From assembly GCA_022710245.1 (NCBI GenBank), contig JAKLHH010000018.1:1-20475 (forward strand): DNA of 20,475 bases, written 5' to 3'. The position numbers were made by a program, and so were the translations under genes. Position 1 is the stretch's first letter, and the number at the start of each line of letters is the position of its first letter. This stretch comes from Myxococcota bacterium (GTDB lineage Bacteria > Myxococcota > Polyangia > GCA-2747355 > JAKLHH01). Under the pieces are notes generated by a model, which ran no database searches, was not told the origin of the DNA, and saw only the letters and a program-made list of their open reading frames with translations. Of this stretch, positions 14,338 through 20,475 are shown piece by piece.

Positions 14338-14373
14338 GCTCGTCTCCAGGCTTCACCACGACCCGGAGGCGTG

Positions 14374-15087
14374 ATGGACCCATCCTCACTGCGCTGTACG
14401 AACTGCGGTGCCCTGACCGAGGCGGGTCGCGGCACCTGCGAGTACTGTGGAGCGCTCGCCTCTCTCTCCGGCGGGGAAGTTGCCCTTCATCGCGGAGCCT
14501 CCGAAGGAGGCGAGCAGGGCAAATTGATCGCCGCCGGGTTCGGTACCGGCGCCGGGACCTGGAACCTGCCATCCTCGCTGGCGCGCCACGGTGTGGTGCT
14601 CGCCCTCGTCGACTCGCGGCGAGTGAGCGTGACGGTGCCGCCGGCGACGGAGATCGGTGAGGCGATCATCCCCTGCAGCTGGGTCCCTGGAGAGTTCGCG
14701 GACATCGACGCGGCGGTCGCGGTGGCGTTCTCCAGCGCGCCGGAAGGCGTCGCCGCCGGGTTCTGGCTGCGCAACAGCGACGAGAGCGCGATCACCATCA
14801 TGCTCTGGCCGACAGGCACCGTCACGATCGGCGCCCGTCTGGATCATGGGAACGCCTTGCACGCGCTCGGCAGGGCGGAGGCCCCGCCGCAGTTCCGGGG
14901 GAACGACTGGCACGTGCTCCGCGCGCGGCTGGTGCTCGACCTGGTGACGGTCTACCGCGACGGTCAGCCCGTCGTCTCCGTGTCCTGTCCCGCCCACCTC
15001 CGCGGCACCACGGAGCTGCGGGTCCAGGTGGCGGAGCGGGAGCGGGCCGACGTCCGCTTCGGCCACCCTGCGGCGCAACTGCCCTGA
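14374..15087 (+). CDS. Zinc-ribbon protein with LamG/concanavalin-like beta domain
   Basis: Residues 1-30 hold a zinc ribbon, CTNCGALTEAGRGTCEYCGAL, with two CxxC knuckles 15 residues apart. The remaining 200 residues are beta-rich: GTWNLPSSL, PCSWVPGEFADIDAAVAVAFS, AAGFWLRNSDESAITIMLWP, VYRDGQPVVSVSCP. This order (flat strands, GFWLRN, a short ligand strand, a GQPVV-like turn) resembles LamG/DUF1080 jelly rolls, normally sugar- or protein-binding. A zinc ribbon in front of such a fold is unusual and suggests a cytoplasmic location. ATG 14374 is preferred to GTG 14371 because GGAGG ends at 14369. The stop is 1 bp before the next start, so the two genes are likely co-translated. Confidence 0.78.
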   Translation: MDPSSLRCTNCGALTEAGRGTCEYCGALASLSGGEVALHRGASEGGEQGKLIAAGFGTGAGTWNLPSSLARHGVVLALVDSRRVSVTVPPATEIGEAIIPCSWVPGEFADIDAAVAVAFSSAPEGVAAGFWLRNSDESAITIMLWPTGTVTIGARLDHGNALHALGRAEAPPQFRGNDWHVLRARLVLDLVTVYRDGQPVVSVSCPAHLRGTTELRVQVAERERADVRFGHPAAQLP

Positions 15088-15088
15088 G

Positions 15089-16291
15089 ATGGCCATGATC
15101 CTCCCTCGCCGGTGGCTGGTGCTCGTCGCGGTCACCGCCGCGGCCGGCTGCGAGCTCGTGATCAGCCCGACCCGGCTCACCGGGCCAGCCTCCGACGCGG
15201 ACGTCGGCCCCGCGGCCTCGCGCACGCGCTACGCCTGGCCCTTCTCCCGTCACAGCATCTGGAACCTGCCGCTCGGCGCCGGCGCGGTCCACGTCGCCGC
15301 GGGGTTCGATCCGGGCCACGACGGCTACCAGCACCTGGCCAGCGAGCCCGCGCCGCTCGCGCTGGATCCGGCGGCGGGGCTGGTGCCGGTCTACCTCAAC
15401 CAGGACGCCTGGACCCCGAAGGAGAACGGACGCTGCGAGGCTCAGGGCGCCGCGCTGGCCAGCGGCCGGCTCCCGGGCGAGCTGCTGCTGCCGGGCTCGA
15501 CCCTCTCCTCGACCCCCGGGCACCACGCCTCCTTCCTCGGCGCCGCGCTCGATCGCTTCAGCGAGGCGTACCCGCTCACCCACTGCAGCGCCGGCCAGCC
15601 CTTCACCGCGGTGGAGGTGCGGGAGGGCGAGCCGCTCGGCGGCGACGGCACCTCGGGCTTTGGCCCCTTCGGCCTGCCCTCGCTGGGTGGGCTGCTCCGG
15701 CTGGGGGAGCTCCGCCCCGGCCAGCAGGGGCCGCGCCACGCGCTGCGCGTCGTGCTCTGGCACAAGTCGGCCTTCGCCTGCGGCGCCGGGGAGAGCTGCT
15801 TCCGCTGGCCGGCCGCGCGCTCCGACGTTGACCGCTCGGCCTACGCCGGCACGCTGCAGGCGCTGCGCCCGGGCGCGCTGCTCGCGCTCAAGCCCGGCGC
15901 CGCGGCGGGCCTCGGGCTGGAGACCGAGGCCGGCCGCCAGCTCGCCCACGCGCTGGAGACCTACGGCGCCTACTACACCCAGACCACGGGCTGGGGCGCG
16001 TTCTCCTTCGCCACCGAGCTGAGCGCGGCGGGGCGCTTCACCGATCAGTTCAAGCAGGACTGGGGCTTCTCCTTCGAGGTCTGGGACACCTGGCCGCAGG
16101 GGAGCGCCTGGGCCCGCGACACCGGCAAGCTCGTCCGCGCGCTGCACGTGGTGGACAACAACGGCCCCACCAGCGTCGGCGGCGGCGGCGCCTCGCGCGC
16201 CTGCCTGGCCCCACCCTTCGCCGACGGTCTCCAGGATCTGGTGCCGGAGAACCCGAACGGCTCGGTGACCCAGCCGGCCGGCTGCCCCTGA
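15089..16291 (+). CDS. Lipoprotein of an uncharacterised secreted family
   Basis: A type II signal peptide is clear: MAMILPRRW, a hydrophobic stretch and AAGC with Cys21. The mature 380 residues open with RYAWPFSRHSIWNLPLGAGA, a pattern I recall from uncharacterised secreted proteins of several phyla. Other conserved-looking blocks are GHHASFLGAAL, LRVVLWHKSAF, GALLALKPGAAAGLGLETEAGRQLAHALETYGAYY and LHVVDNNGPTSVGGGG. There are few Cys, and two in CGAGESC could pair. No catalytic signature can be named; a carbohydrate-related role is only a guess. It starts 1 bp after the zinc-ribbon stop, implying a two-gene operon. Confidence 0.82.
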   Translation: MAMILPRRWLVLVAVTAAAGCELVISPTRLTGPASDADVGPAASRTRYAWPFSRHSIWNLPLGAGAVHVAAGFDPGHDGYQHLASEPAPLALDPAAGLVPVYLNQDAWTPKENGRCEAQGAALASGRLPGELLLPGSTLSSTPGHHASFLGAALDRFSEAYPLTHCSAGQPFTAVEVREGEPLGGDGTSGFGPFGLPSLGGLLRLGELRPGQQGPRHALRVVLWHKSAFACGAGESCFRWPAARSDVDRSAYAGTLQALRPGALLALKPGAAAGLGLETEAGRQLAHALETYGAYYTQTTGWGAFSFATELSAAGRFTDQFKQDWGFSFEVWDTWPQGSAWARDTGKLVRALHVVDNNGPTSVGGGGASRACLAPPFADGLQDLVPENPNGSVTQPAGCP

Positions 16292-16310
16292 GCGCGGTGC
16301 CAGCTCGCGG

Positions 16311-16389
16311 CGACCCACGCGAGGTCGACCCACGCGAGGTGGTGCCCACGCTCATCGACGGCTGCGCACCCGCCTCACAGGCCTCACAG
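16311..16389. repeat. Short perfect tandem duplications upstream of the DUF4375-like gene
   Basis: CGACCCACGCGAGGT is duplicated at 16311-16325 and 16326-16340. GCCTCACAG is duplicated at 16372-16380 and 16381-16389. Both lie in the non-coding spacer after the lipoprotein gene. Confidence 0.85.
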
Positions 16390-16398
16390 GCCCCTCGC

Positions 16399-16428
16399 TT
16401 GTCCGCCGTGATCCGCCTCTGCTACCCT
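16399..16428 (+). promoter_or_regulatory. Promoter of the DUF4375-like gene, near-leaderless
   Basis: A TTGTCC -35 (16399-16404), an 18-bp spacer and an extended -10 TGCTACCCT (16420-16428) are present. The predicted start lies about 3 nt before ATG 16438, with no Shine-Dalgarno. Confidence 0.5.
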
Positions 16429-16437
16429 CGGCTGGCC

Positions 16438-16836
16438 ATGAAGAGCGCCGAGCGCAACGCCATCGCCGATCTCTGCACGACCTGGGTCGAGGCCGTCCAC
16501 GCCGAGGGCCGGCCGGCCGCGGGGCTCAAGCAGCTCCCGGCCTGGCGACGCGGCGCCGCGGCGGCGTTCATCCTCGACGGGATGGTCCTCGGCGGAGGGT
16601 TCTCCTCCTGCTTTCTCCAGGCGCGCTGGGTGGTGAAGCCCGCCGTCGCGGGGCTCCGCTCGCTCGGCGACGAGGCCGGCGCCCGCCTGGTCGAGGAGGC
16701 CTGGGCGGCCCGCGAGACGCGCGCCTGGGCCGCGGACGACGGCGAGTCCTTCTCCAGGGCGTACTGGAAGCACCGCGACGGCGACGACCTCCTCGCGCGG
16801 ATCGCGGAGCAGGTCGAGGCTCACGCGGCGCGTTGA
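16438..16836 (+). CDS. Small DUF4375-like protein
   Basis: The 132-residue product is mostly helical. VLGGGFSSCFLQARWVVKPAVAGLRSLGDEAGARLVEEAW resembles the NGGFxQYF block, small helix and LGA segment of DUF4375/DMP19-type proteins, whose function is poorly known. No signal peptide or catalytic residues are seen. ATG 16438 is chosen because upstream in-frame codons lie in tandem repeats and because of the adjacent promoter. It converges with the next gene, 16 bp between stops. The family match is by pattern only. Confidence 0.72.
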   Translation: MKSAERNAIADLCTTWVEAVHAEGRPAAGLKQLPAWRRGAAAAFILDGMVLGGGFSSCFLQARWVVKPAVAGLRSLGDEAGARLVEEAWAARETRAWAADDGESFSRAYWKHRDGDDLLARIAEQVEAHAAR

Positions 16837-16852
16837 CCGGGTCGCGGCGTGG

Positions 16853-17545
16853 CTACTTCTTCACGGTGAGGGTCTGCGTCGAGGCACCGAGCGAGCAGAG
16901 GACGACCTTCACCTCGCCCGTGGGCAGCGCCCGCTGGGCCACCACGCCGCCGCAGGTCTGCCCCCAGCCATCCCCCCCCGCGCCGGTCACGCATGCAGAG
17001 GGCGCTGTCTGGTTCCAGGCGAAGCTCATCGAGCCTGCGCTCTCGCAGGACCAGCGGTACGCACCGTTCGAATTGATGAAGCGCAAGACGACGTCGACCC
17101 CCGTGCAGATGCTGGGATAGTCAAGCTTCACGCCAGCGGCGTTGAACGGGATGGTGAGAGAGCCCCCGCTGTTGACCCCGGCCAGATCGACGGTGAGCGG
17201 GGTCGCGCAGGTGTCGTTCGCCGCGGTCAGCGCGAGCGGGGACGCCCCGTCCTTCGGCGGGGACGGCCCGTCCTTCGGCGGGGACGCCCCGTCCTTCGGC
17301 GGGGACGGCCCGTCCTTCGGCGGGGATGGCCCGTCCTTCGGCGGGGACGCCCCGTCCCACGCCGCTCGTTCCCCGGGTGACGTCCCGTCGCCCGCTGCCG
17401 GCTCGCGGCCGTCGCCTGGCTGGCCCCGCTCCTGCGTCGGGCCGAAGCCCATGCGGGCGCACCCGGCGATCACAGAAAACACGGTCAGGATGACAGCCAG
17501 GTGGAGGCGCATCTTCCGTCCGTCCGGGTTGCGGTAGAGCTTCAT
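16853..17545 (-). CDS. Lipoprotein with DGPSPPK repeat linker and beta-rich C-terminal domain
   Basis: MKLYRNPDGRKMRLH, a hydrophobic stretch and IAGC (Cys29) form a type II signal peptide. ATG 17512 is an alternative start that leaves a shorter but still valid signal. A long Asp/Gly/Pro linker contains about five 7-residue units (DGPSPPK or DGASPPK). From NDTCATPLTVDLAG to the end is a 120-residue beta domain with regularly spaced Cys, like the jelly-roll domains that follow such linkers in Deltaproteobacteria. The linker probably spans the cell-surface layer. No enzymatic motif is visible. It is divergent from the next gene. Confidence 0.82.
   Translation of the reverse strand: MKLYRNPDGRKMRLHLAVILTVFSVIAGCARMGFGPTQERGQPGDGREPAAGDGTSPGERAAWDGASPPKDGPSPPKDGPSPPKDGASPPKDGPSPPKDGASPLALTAANDTCATPLTVDLAGVNSGGSLTIPFNAAGVKLDYPSICTGVDVVLRFINSNGAYRWSCESAGSMSFAWNQTAPSACVTGAGGDGWGQTCGGVVAQRALPTGEVKVVLCSLGASTQTLTVKK
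17241..17345. repeat. 21-bp minisatellite in the lipoprotein linker
   Basis: Five near-identical 21-bp units start at 17241, 17262, 17283, 17304 and 17325. They alternate between two variants (Ala or Pro codon), and a decayed sixth begins at 17346. The period is in frame. Confidence 0.92.
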
Positions 17546-17582
17546 TGTAGTGCCTTCGAGCGACGCCCGGCAAACGATCCCT

Positions 17583-17619
17583 GCGCGAAGAGCCCGCGAC
17601 GAGCGCGAGCTCTTCGCGC
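17583..17619. promoter_or_regulatory. 11-bp perfect inverted repeat between divergent genes
   Basis: GCGCGAAGAGC (17583-17593) and GCTCTTCGCGC (17609-17619) are perfect complements 15 bp apart. The centre is 56 bp from ATG 17545 and 63 bp from ATG 17664. The position suits an operator shared by both genes; a transcribed hairpin is the alternative. Confidence 0.55.
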
Positions 17620-17663
17620 CGGACGCTGGCCAGGCAACACTGAACGCGGCATCATCGCTCGCC

Positions 17664-18446
17664 ATGGCGAAGAAGAAGAAGCCACTGCCACCCCGGCGCA
17701 AGCGCATGAGCCGCGCAGCGCGGCTGCAGGCAGCGAAGCAGTGGCTGGCGGTCTACTCGGGCAATGCCCCGGTCCGCTCCTACGCGAGATGGTTCGGCGT
17801 CGACTGGATGTGCGCCGTCAAGGAGCTCGAGCTGCTCGGCGTGAAGCTGGATCCAGTCTACGTGCAGCGGCTCCGCACGACGCTGGACGAGCGGGCGAAG
17901 CAGCGAATGGCCGCCAGGGCGGCAAAGGCCGCCAAGGCCCCGGAGGCAGAAGGCGATCCCGATGGCTACGGCGAGGACTGGGACGATGAGTTCCAGTACA
18001 TCGCCGGCTGGACCTCCGGGGGCGCACCCTACGGTGTCCGATGGGACGAGCTCCGCGACCCGCAGACCCGCCCCTCCACGATGAGCTTGTCGCGGCGCCG
18101 CCCAGGTCGGGCGGTCGGGCGAAGCTGCCGCGACCAGCGAATCGAGCTCTGGCTGGAGTTCGAGCAGTGGCAGGAGTACTCGGGGACCGATGACAACTTC
18201 AATATGGAGATACGGCTGGAGGACGGACGATGCTACGCGGTCGCCGCGGGGACCTACAAGTGGATGGAGGAAACGATCGCATTGGCGCGACAGGAAGGAG
18301 AGAGGTGCTTCAGTCCGCCGGACCTCCTGGTCGAACGCATGGAGCGTGGGTTCATCGAGGCCGTGATCGCCGCGCTGGTCGAGGAGGACGGCCTGGACCC
18401 CGCATGGCTATGCAACGGCAAGGACGAACGGGGGACCCCCTTCTGA
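17664..18446 (+). CDS. Two-part unknown protein, possible fusion of two small families
   Basis: ATG 17664 starts MAKKKKPLPPRRKRMSRAAR, a basic leader. It is followed by a helical segment (KQWLAVYSGNAPVRSYARWFGVDWMCAVKELELLGV) like a small HTH-type family I recall as stand-alone proteins ending in a GGAPYGVxW motif. That ending appears here at residues 119-127. A low-complexity Arg-rich join follows. From about residue 159 a second unit starts (RIELWLEFEQW, DNFNMEIRLEDGRCYAVAAGTYKW, FSPPDLLVERMERGFIEAVIAALVEEDGL), again resembling a separate small protein. So this may be a natural fusion, or two genes joined by a lost stop. There is no signal peptide. Function unknown. Confidence 0.78.
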   Translation: MAKKKKPLPPRRKRMSRAARLQAAKQWLAVYSGNAPVRSYARWFGVDWMCAVKELELLGVKLDPVYVQRLRTTLDERAKQRMAARAAKAAKAPEAEGDPDGYGEDWDDEFQYIAGWTSGGAPYGVRWDELRDPQTRPSTMSLSRRRPGRAVGRSCRDQRIELWLEFEQWQEYSGTDDNFNMEIRLEDGRCYAVAAGTYKWMEETIALARQEGERCFSPPDLLVERMERGFIEAVIAALVEEDGLDPAWLCNGKDERGTPF

Positions 18447-18484
18447 CGACGCCTGCGGCCGCATGAACGCGGGCCCGGAGGGGC

Positions 18485-20083
18485 TCAGGGCGTCGGCAGC
18501 ATGGCGTTGGTGAACTTGCGGGCGACCCGGACCGCGCAGGCGGCGCGGTCGGTCGCGTCCTTGGTGGTCTTGGGCTCGCCCTTGGAGCAGAGCGGGTCCT
18601 GGGTGGGGGTCGGCTCCTTGCCCTGGCTCCAGTACTGGTTCCAGCAGTTGGCCAGGGCGGTCGCCGGCGTGCCGACCGAGAGCATGAAGTCCTGCATCAT
18701 GTTGTGGGGGATCGCCGGCGGCCCCTTGCACTCGCCGCGCAGGAACACCGCCTGGTCCTGGAAGTAGCCGGTGAAGAGGCTGGTGCCCTCGAGCCTGGGC
18801 GCGTGCACCGCGACGAAGGGGTTGTTCTTGGAGCGGAGGAAGGTCTCGACCGACATGCAGGTCGGCCAGTACTTCTGCGGCGCGGTGAGGGGCGGGGTGT
18901 CCTTGCTGAAGTAGCCGCCGAACTGACGGCGCAGGAACGCCATCAGGTTGTGCGCCACGACGTCGGCCTTGACCGAGGTGATGTAGCCGAGCGCGGCCTG
19001 GACCCCGGCCTCGCGCAGCGCGTGGCCGAAGTTGTAGAGCGTCCCGTTGATCCCCCAGGCCCAGCCGTTGTCGCCCCGCGCCAGACCGAAGTAGGCCGGC
19101 GCGAAGGAGCCGCACTGGTTCACCACCCAGGCCTGCGGCGTGGTCGGGCGGAAGAGCTTCTGGATCAAGAGCGGGGTCCAGCGGACCTTGTCCTTGCTGT
19201 CTCCCTCGAGGCCGCGCAGGATGAGCCCCTCCTTCCAGGCGTCGACGTAGCGCGTGCCGTCCTCGAGCCGGCTCTCGTCGTTCCAGTCCTCGGGGGTGAT
19301 GATGTTGAGCAGGGACTTGCCCGTGTGCTCGTACTGCTTGGGACCGGGCGGCGCGCCGTGACCATTCAGGATGACGTAGGTGTAGTCCCGCAGCTCGCTG
19401 TTGAAGTTCGACGCCTTGATCTTGTCGTTGAGGTAGAGGTTGACCTTGAACCCGGCCGCCTCGCCCATCTTCGTGACCCGGTCCCAGAGCTTCAGGCCGT
19501 CGACGTCGAGGGTCGAGGGCCAGGTCTGGACCGTGTCCTTCGCCGCCTCCGCCGCCTGGAAGTCGACGATGGCGATCCGCCCCTCGGCCGGGCAGGGCAC
19601 CTGGTCGTCCTCCTTGAACTCGGGGTCGGGGTTGAGCTGCGCCTGCGGGAAGGCGGTGGCGTAGGTCCCGGTGCTCCGCGGCCCGGAGACGACCTCGGGC
19701 TTGAGCCAGCCCTTGTTGTGGACGGGATCCATCAGGGTCGCGAAGTCGAGGTCCTTGGGCAGGATGGAGTCGTCCTTCACGTCGTAGGGGAGGTGGTTCC
19801 AGACCATCACGCCGCCGCCGTCGACGGCCGCGTAGATGGTGCCGGCGTAGTCGCCGGCGTAGAAGGCCTGGACCACGCCCGGCACGGCGGCGACCTTGGC
19901 GGCGAGCGCCTGGTAGTCATCGGGGGCGAGCGCCTGGGTCCCGGCGGTGCGAGGGTCCGAGGTGATCGCGGCCATGATCCCCGCGCGGACCTCGTCGCTG
20001 GGTGGGCCGGACGAGCCGCTGGACGAGCCGCAGCCCGCGGCGATCACGGTGATCAAGACGAGCATCACTGACCTTCGCATCAT
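18485..20083 (-). CDS. Lipoprotein with clan CD (caspase/gingipain-like) His-Cys dyad pattern
   Basis: ATG 20083 follows GGAGAG by 6 nt. MMRRSVMLVLITVIAAGC is a clean type II signal peptide (Cys18), then a Ser/Gly/Pro linker. The 532-residue protein has YTYVILNGHGAPPG, a hydrophobic strand ending in HG (His242), and 82 residues later AWVVNQCGSFAPAYF, a second strand ending in Cys (Cys324). Strand-HG followed by strand-CxS is the hallmark of clan CD cysteine peptidases and CHAT-type domains. Additional Cys (PTCMS, RGECKG, ANCWNQ, PLCSK) may form disulfides. The likely role is a surface or periplasmic peptidase. The lipoprotein call is firm, the peptidase call is from motif order only. Confidence 0.83.
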   Translation of the reverse strand: MMRRSVMLVLITVIAAGCGSSSGSSGPPSDEVRAGIMAAITSDPRTAGTQALAPDDYQALAAKVAAVPGVVQAFYAGDYAGTIYAAVDGGGVMVWNHLPYDVKDDSILPKDLDFATLMDPVHNKGWLKPEVVSGPRSTGTYATAFPQAQLNPDPEFKEDDQVPCPAEGRIAIVDFQAAEAAKDTVQTWPSTLDVDGLKLWDRVTKMGEAAGFKVNLYLNDKIKASNFNSELRDYTYVILNGHGAPPGPKQYEHTGKSLLNIITPEDWNDESRLEDGTRYVDAWKEGLILRGLEGDSKDKVRWTPLLIQKLFRPTTPQAWVVNQCGSFAPAYFGLARGDNGWAWGINGTLYNFGHALREAGVQAALGYITSVKADVVAHNLMAFLRRQFGGYFSKDTPPLTAPQKYWPTCMSVETFLRSKNNPFVAVHAPRLEGTSLFTGYFQDQAVFLRGECKGPPAIPHNMMQDFMLSVGTPATALANCWNQYWSQGKEPTPTQDPLCSKGEPKTTKDATDRAACAVRVARKFTNAMLPTP

Positions 20084-20141
20084 CCGGTTCTCTCCTGCAG
20101 GGCGTCCTGCTCTCTGCTGATCTGCTGGGGGTAGGCAGACC

Positions 20142-20149
20142 AGGATAGC
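20142..20149 (-). promoter_or_regulatory. Extended -10 of the clan CD-like lipoprotein gene
   Basis: On the minus strand GCTATCCT (20149 to 20142), preceded by GT, gives TGCTATCCT, a TGnTATnnT element. The predicted start is near 20135, giving a 52-nt leader that ends with GGAGAG. The -35 is weak. Confidence 0.45.
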
Positions 20150-20222
20150 ACGGCCGTCGGGAGGTCGCGCGGGCCTCACCAACAGGGCCTCACCGACACA
20201 GGGCCTCCCCCACCCGCGCGGG

Positions 20223-20475
20223 TCAGCGCGCCTGCCGCGCGGTCCGGCAGGACTCCAGCTGCAGCTGGAGCGTGCCCGCGCTGCAGGCGAAGGAGCCGGA
20301 GACCGCCTGCAGCCGGTGGAGGCCCAGCTCCGCTTGAAGGTATCCGCCTTAAACAAGAGCGACGTCGCGCGGGGACCCGACACCCGGAGGGCCAGCTCGC
20401 GGGGGGCGCTGGTCCTCGCGTCCCTCTGGGACGCTCCGGGATGAGGCAGCAGCGCCCTCCCCACCCCTCGCGTCC
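20223..20475 (-). pseudogene. C-terminal end of an upstream gene with an apparent frameshift
   Basis: From the right edge one minus-strand frame reads PRELALRVSGPRATSLLFKA. Near 20335-20345 the protein-like sequence moves to another frame and continues AELGLHRLQAVSGSFACSAG then LQLQLESCRTARQAR, to TGA at 20223. The second frame has a TAA just before the switch and no start codon. The two pieces join sensibly (KADTF then QAELGLH), so one gene broken by a single indel, or a sequencing error, is likely. The Cys pair and beta pattern suggest a secreted protein. The family is not recognised, and the 5' part lies outside the window. Confidence 0.45.

Noticed and set aside
14822..16333. 503-codon minus-strand frame
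   Set aside because: Antisense to the lipoprotein with a clear signal peptide; composition is Arg/Gly/Ala noise.
17241..17345. Possible CRISPR array
   Set aside because: The 21-bp units are directly adjacent with no spacers and encode a lipoprotein linker in frame.
18704..20071. 455-codon plus-strand frame
   Set aside because: Antisense to the clan CD-like lipoprotein; rich in Val/Glu/Gly with no motif.
20084..20464. N-terminal extension of the 18485-20083 lipoprotein to GTG 20464
   Set aside because: ATG 20083 has a good ribosome site and begins a perfect lipoprotein signal peptide; the extension covers the end of another gene in a different frame.

Overview
The window is GC-rich throughout, apart from one AT-rich island near 3395-3440. 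It carries many secreted lipoproteins with short lipoboxes, Cys-rich or Asp/Pro-rich linkers and in-frame minisatellites. This combination is typical of Myxococcota (Polyangia-like Deltaproteobacteria). That assignment is inferred from style, not from a marker gene. I see no phage structural genes, transposases, rRNA or CRISPR.

Layout. (1) 1-1652, minus: a radical SAM enzyme running off the left edge, divergent from (2) a Cys-rich zinc metalloprotease lipoprotein (about 1785-3275) that lacks an obvious start codon. (3) 3444-6209, plus: a tight four-gene operon with 4-7 bp between or overlapping genes. It encodes an XRE helix-turn-helix fused to a SpoIIE/PP2C-like phosphatase, a small RsbW-like GHKL protein, a STAS protein and an L-lactate/malate dehydrogenase-family protein. 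Its promoter lies inside the AT-rich island with two copies of TGATWATCA, and the start looks leaderless. This is the best candidate for an undescribed system. (4) 6210-6609: a gene-poor gap with a strong hairpin and possible debris. (5) 6610-8035: a Lys/Pro-tailed unknown protein and a Cys-rich lipoprotein, convergent. (6) 8278-12482, minus: a three-domain protein (TerB-like, transglutaminase-like, SEC-C), a PaaI-type thioesterase and a large exported alpha/beta hydrolase with a 57-bp minisatellite. (7) 12521-12790: a 32-bp tandem repeat, a short broken reading frame and an atypical tRNA with a GCU anticodon. (8) 12924-16836, plus: a leucine-rich-repeat protein, a zinc-ribbon/LamG-like protein coupled to a lipoprotein, and a DUF4375-like protein. 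(9) 16853-18446: a divergent pair (repeat-linker lipoprotein and a two-domain unknown protein) around an 11-bp perfect inverted repeat. (10) 18485-20475, minus: a lipoprotein with a caspase/gingipain-like His-Cys arrangement, then the C-terminal end of a gene that appears frameshifted.

How genes work together. In the central operon the phosphatase, GHKL kinase-like protein and STAS protein form the three classic parts of a partner switch. No sigma factor gene is present; the DNA-binding domain is fused to the phosphatase instead, and a dehydrogenase-fold protein is coupled to the switch. The simplest reading is a self-regulated switch tied to redox or a 2-hydroxy/2-oxo acid. That function is inference. 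Several genes share a -10 element resembling TGCTAYCCT, and at least three have a -10 ending so close to the ATG that the mRNA should be leaderless.
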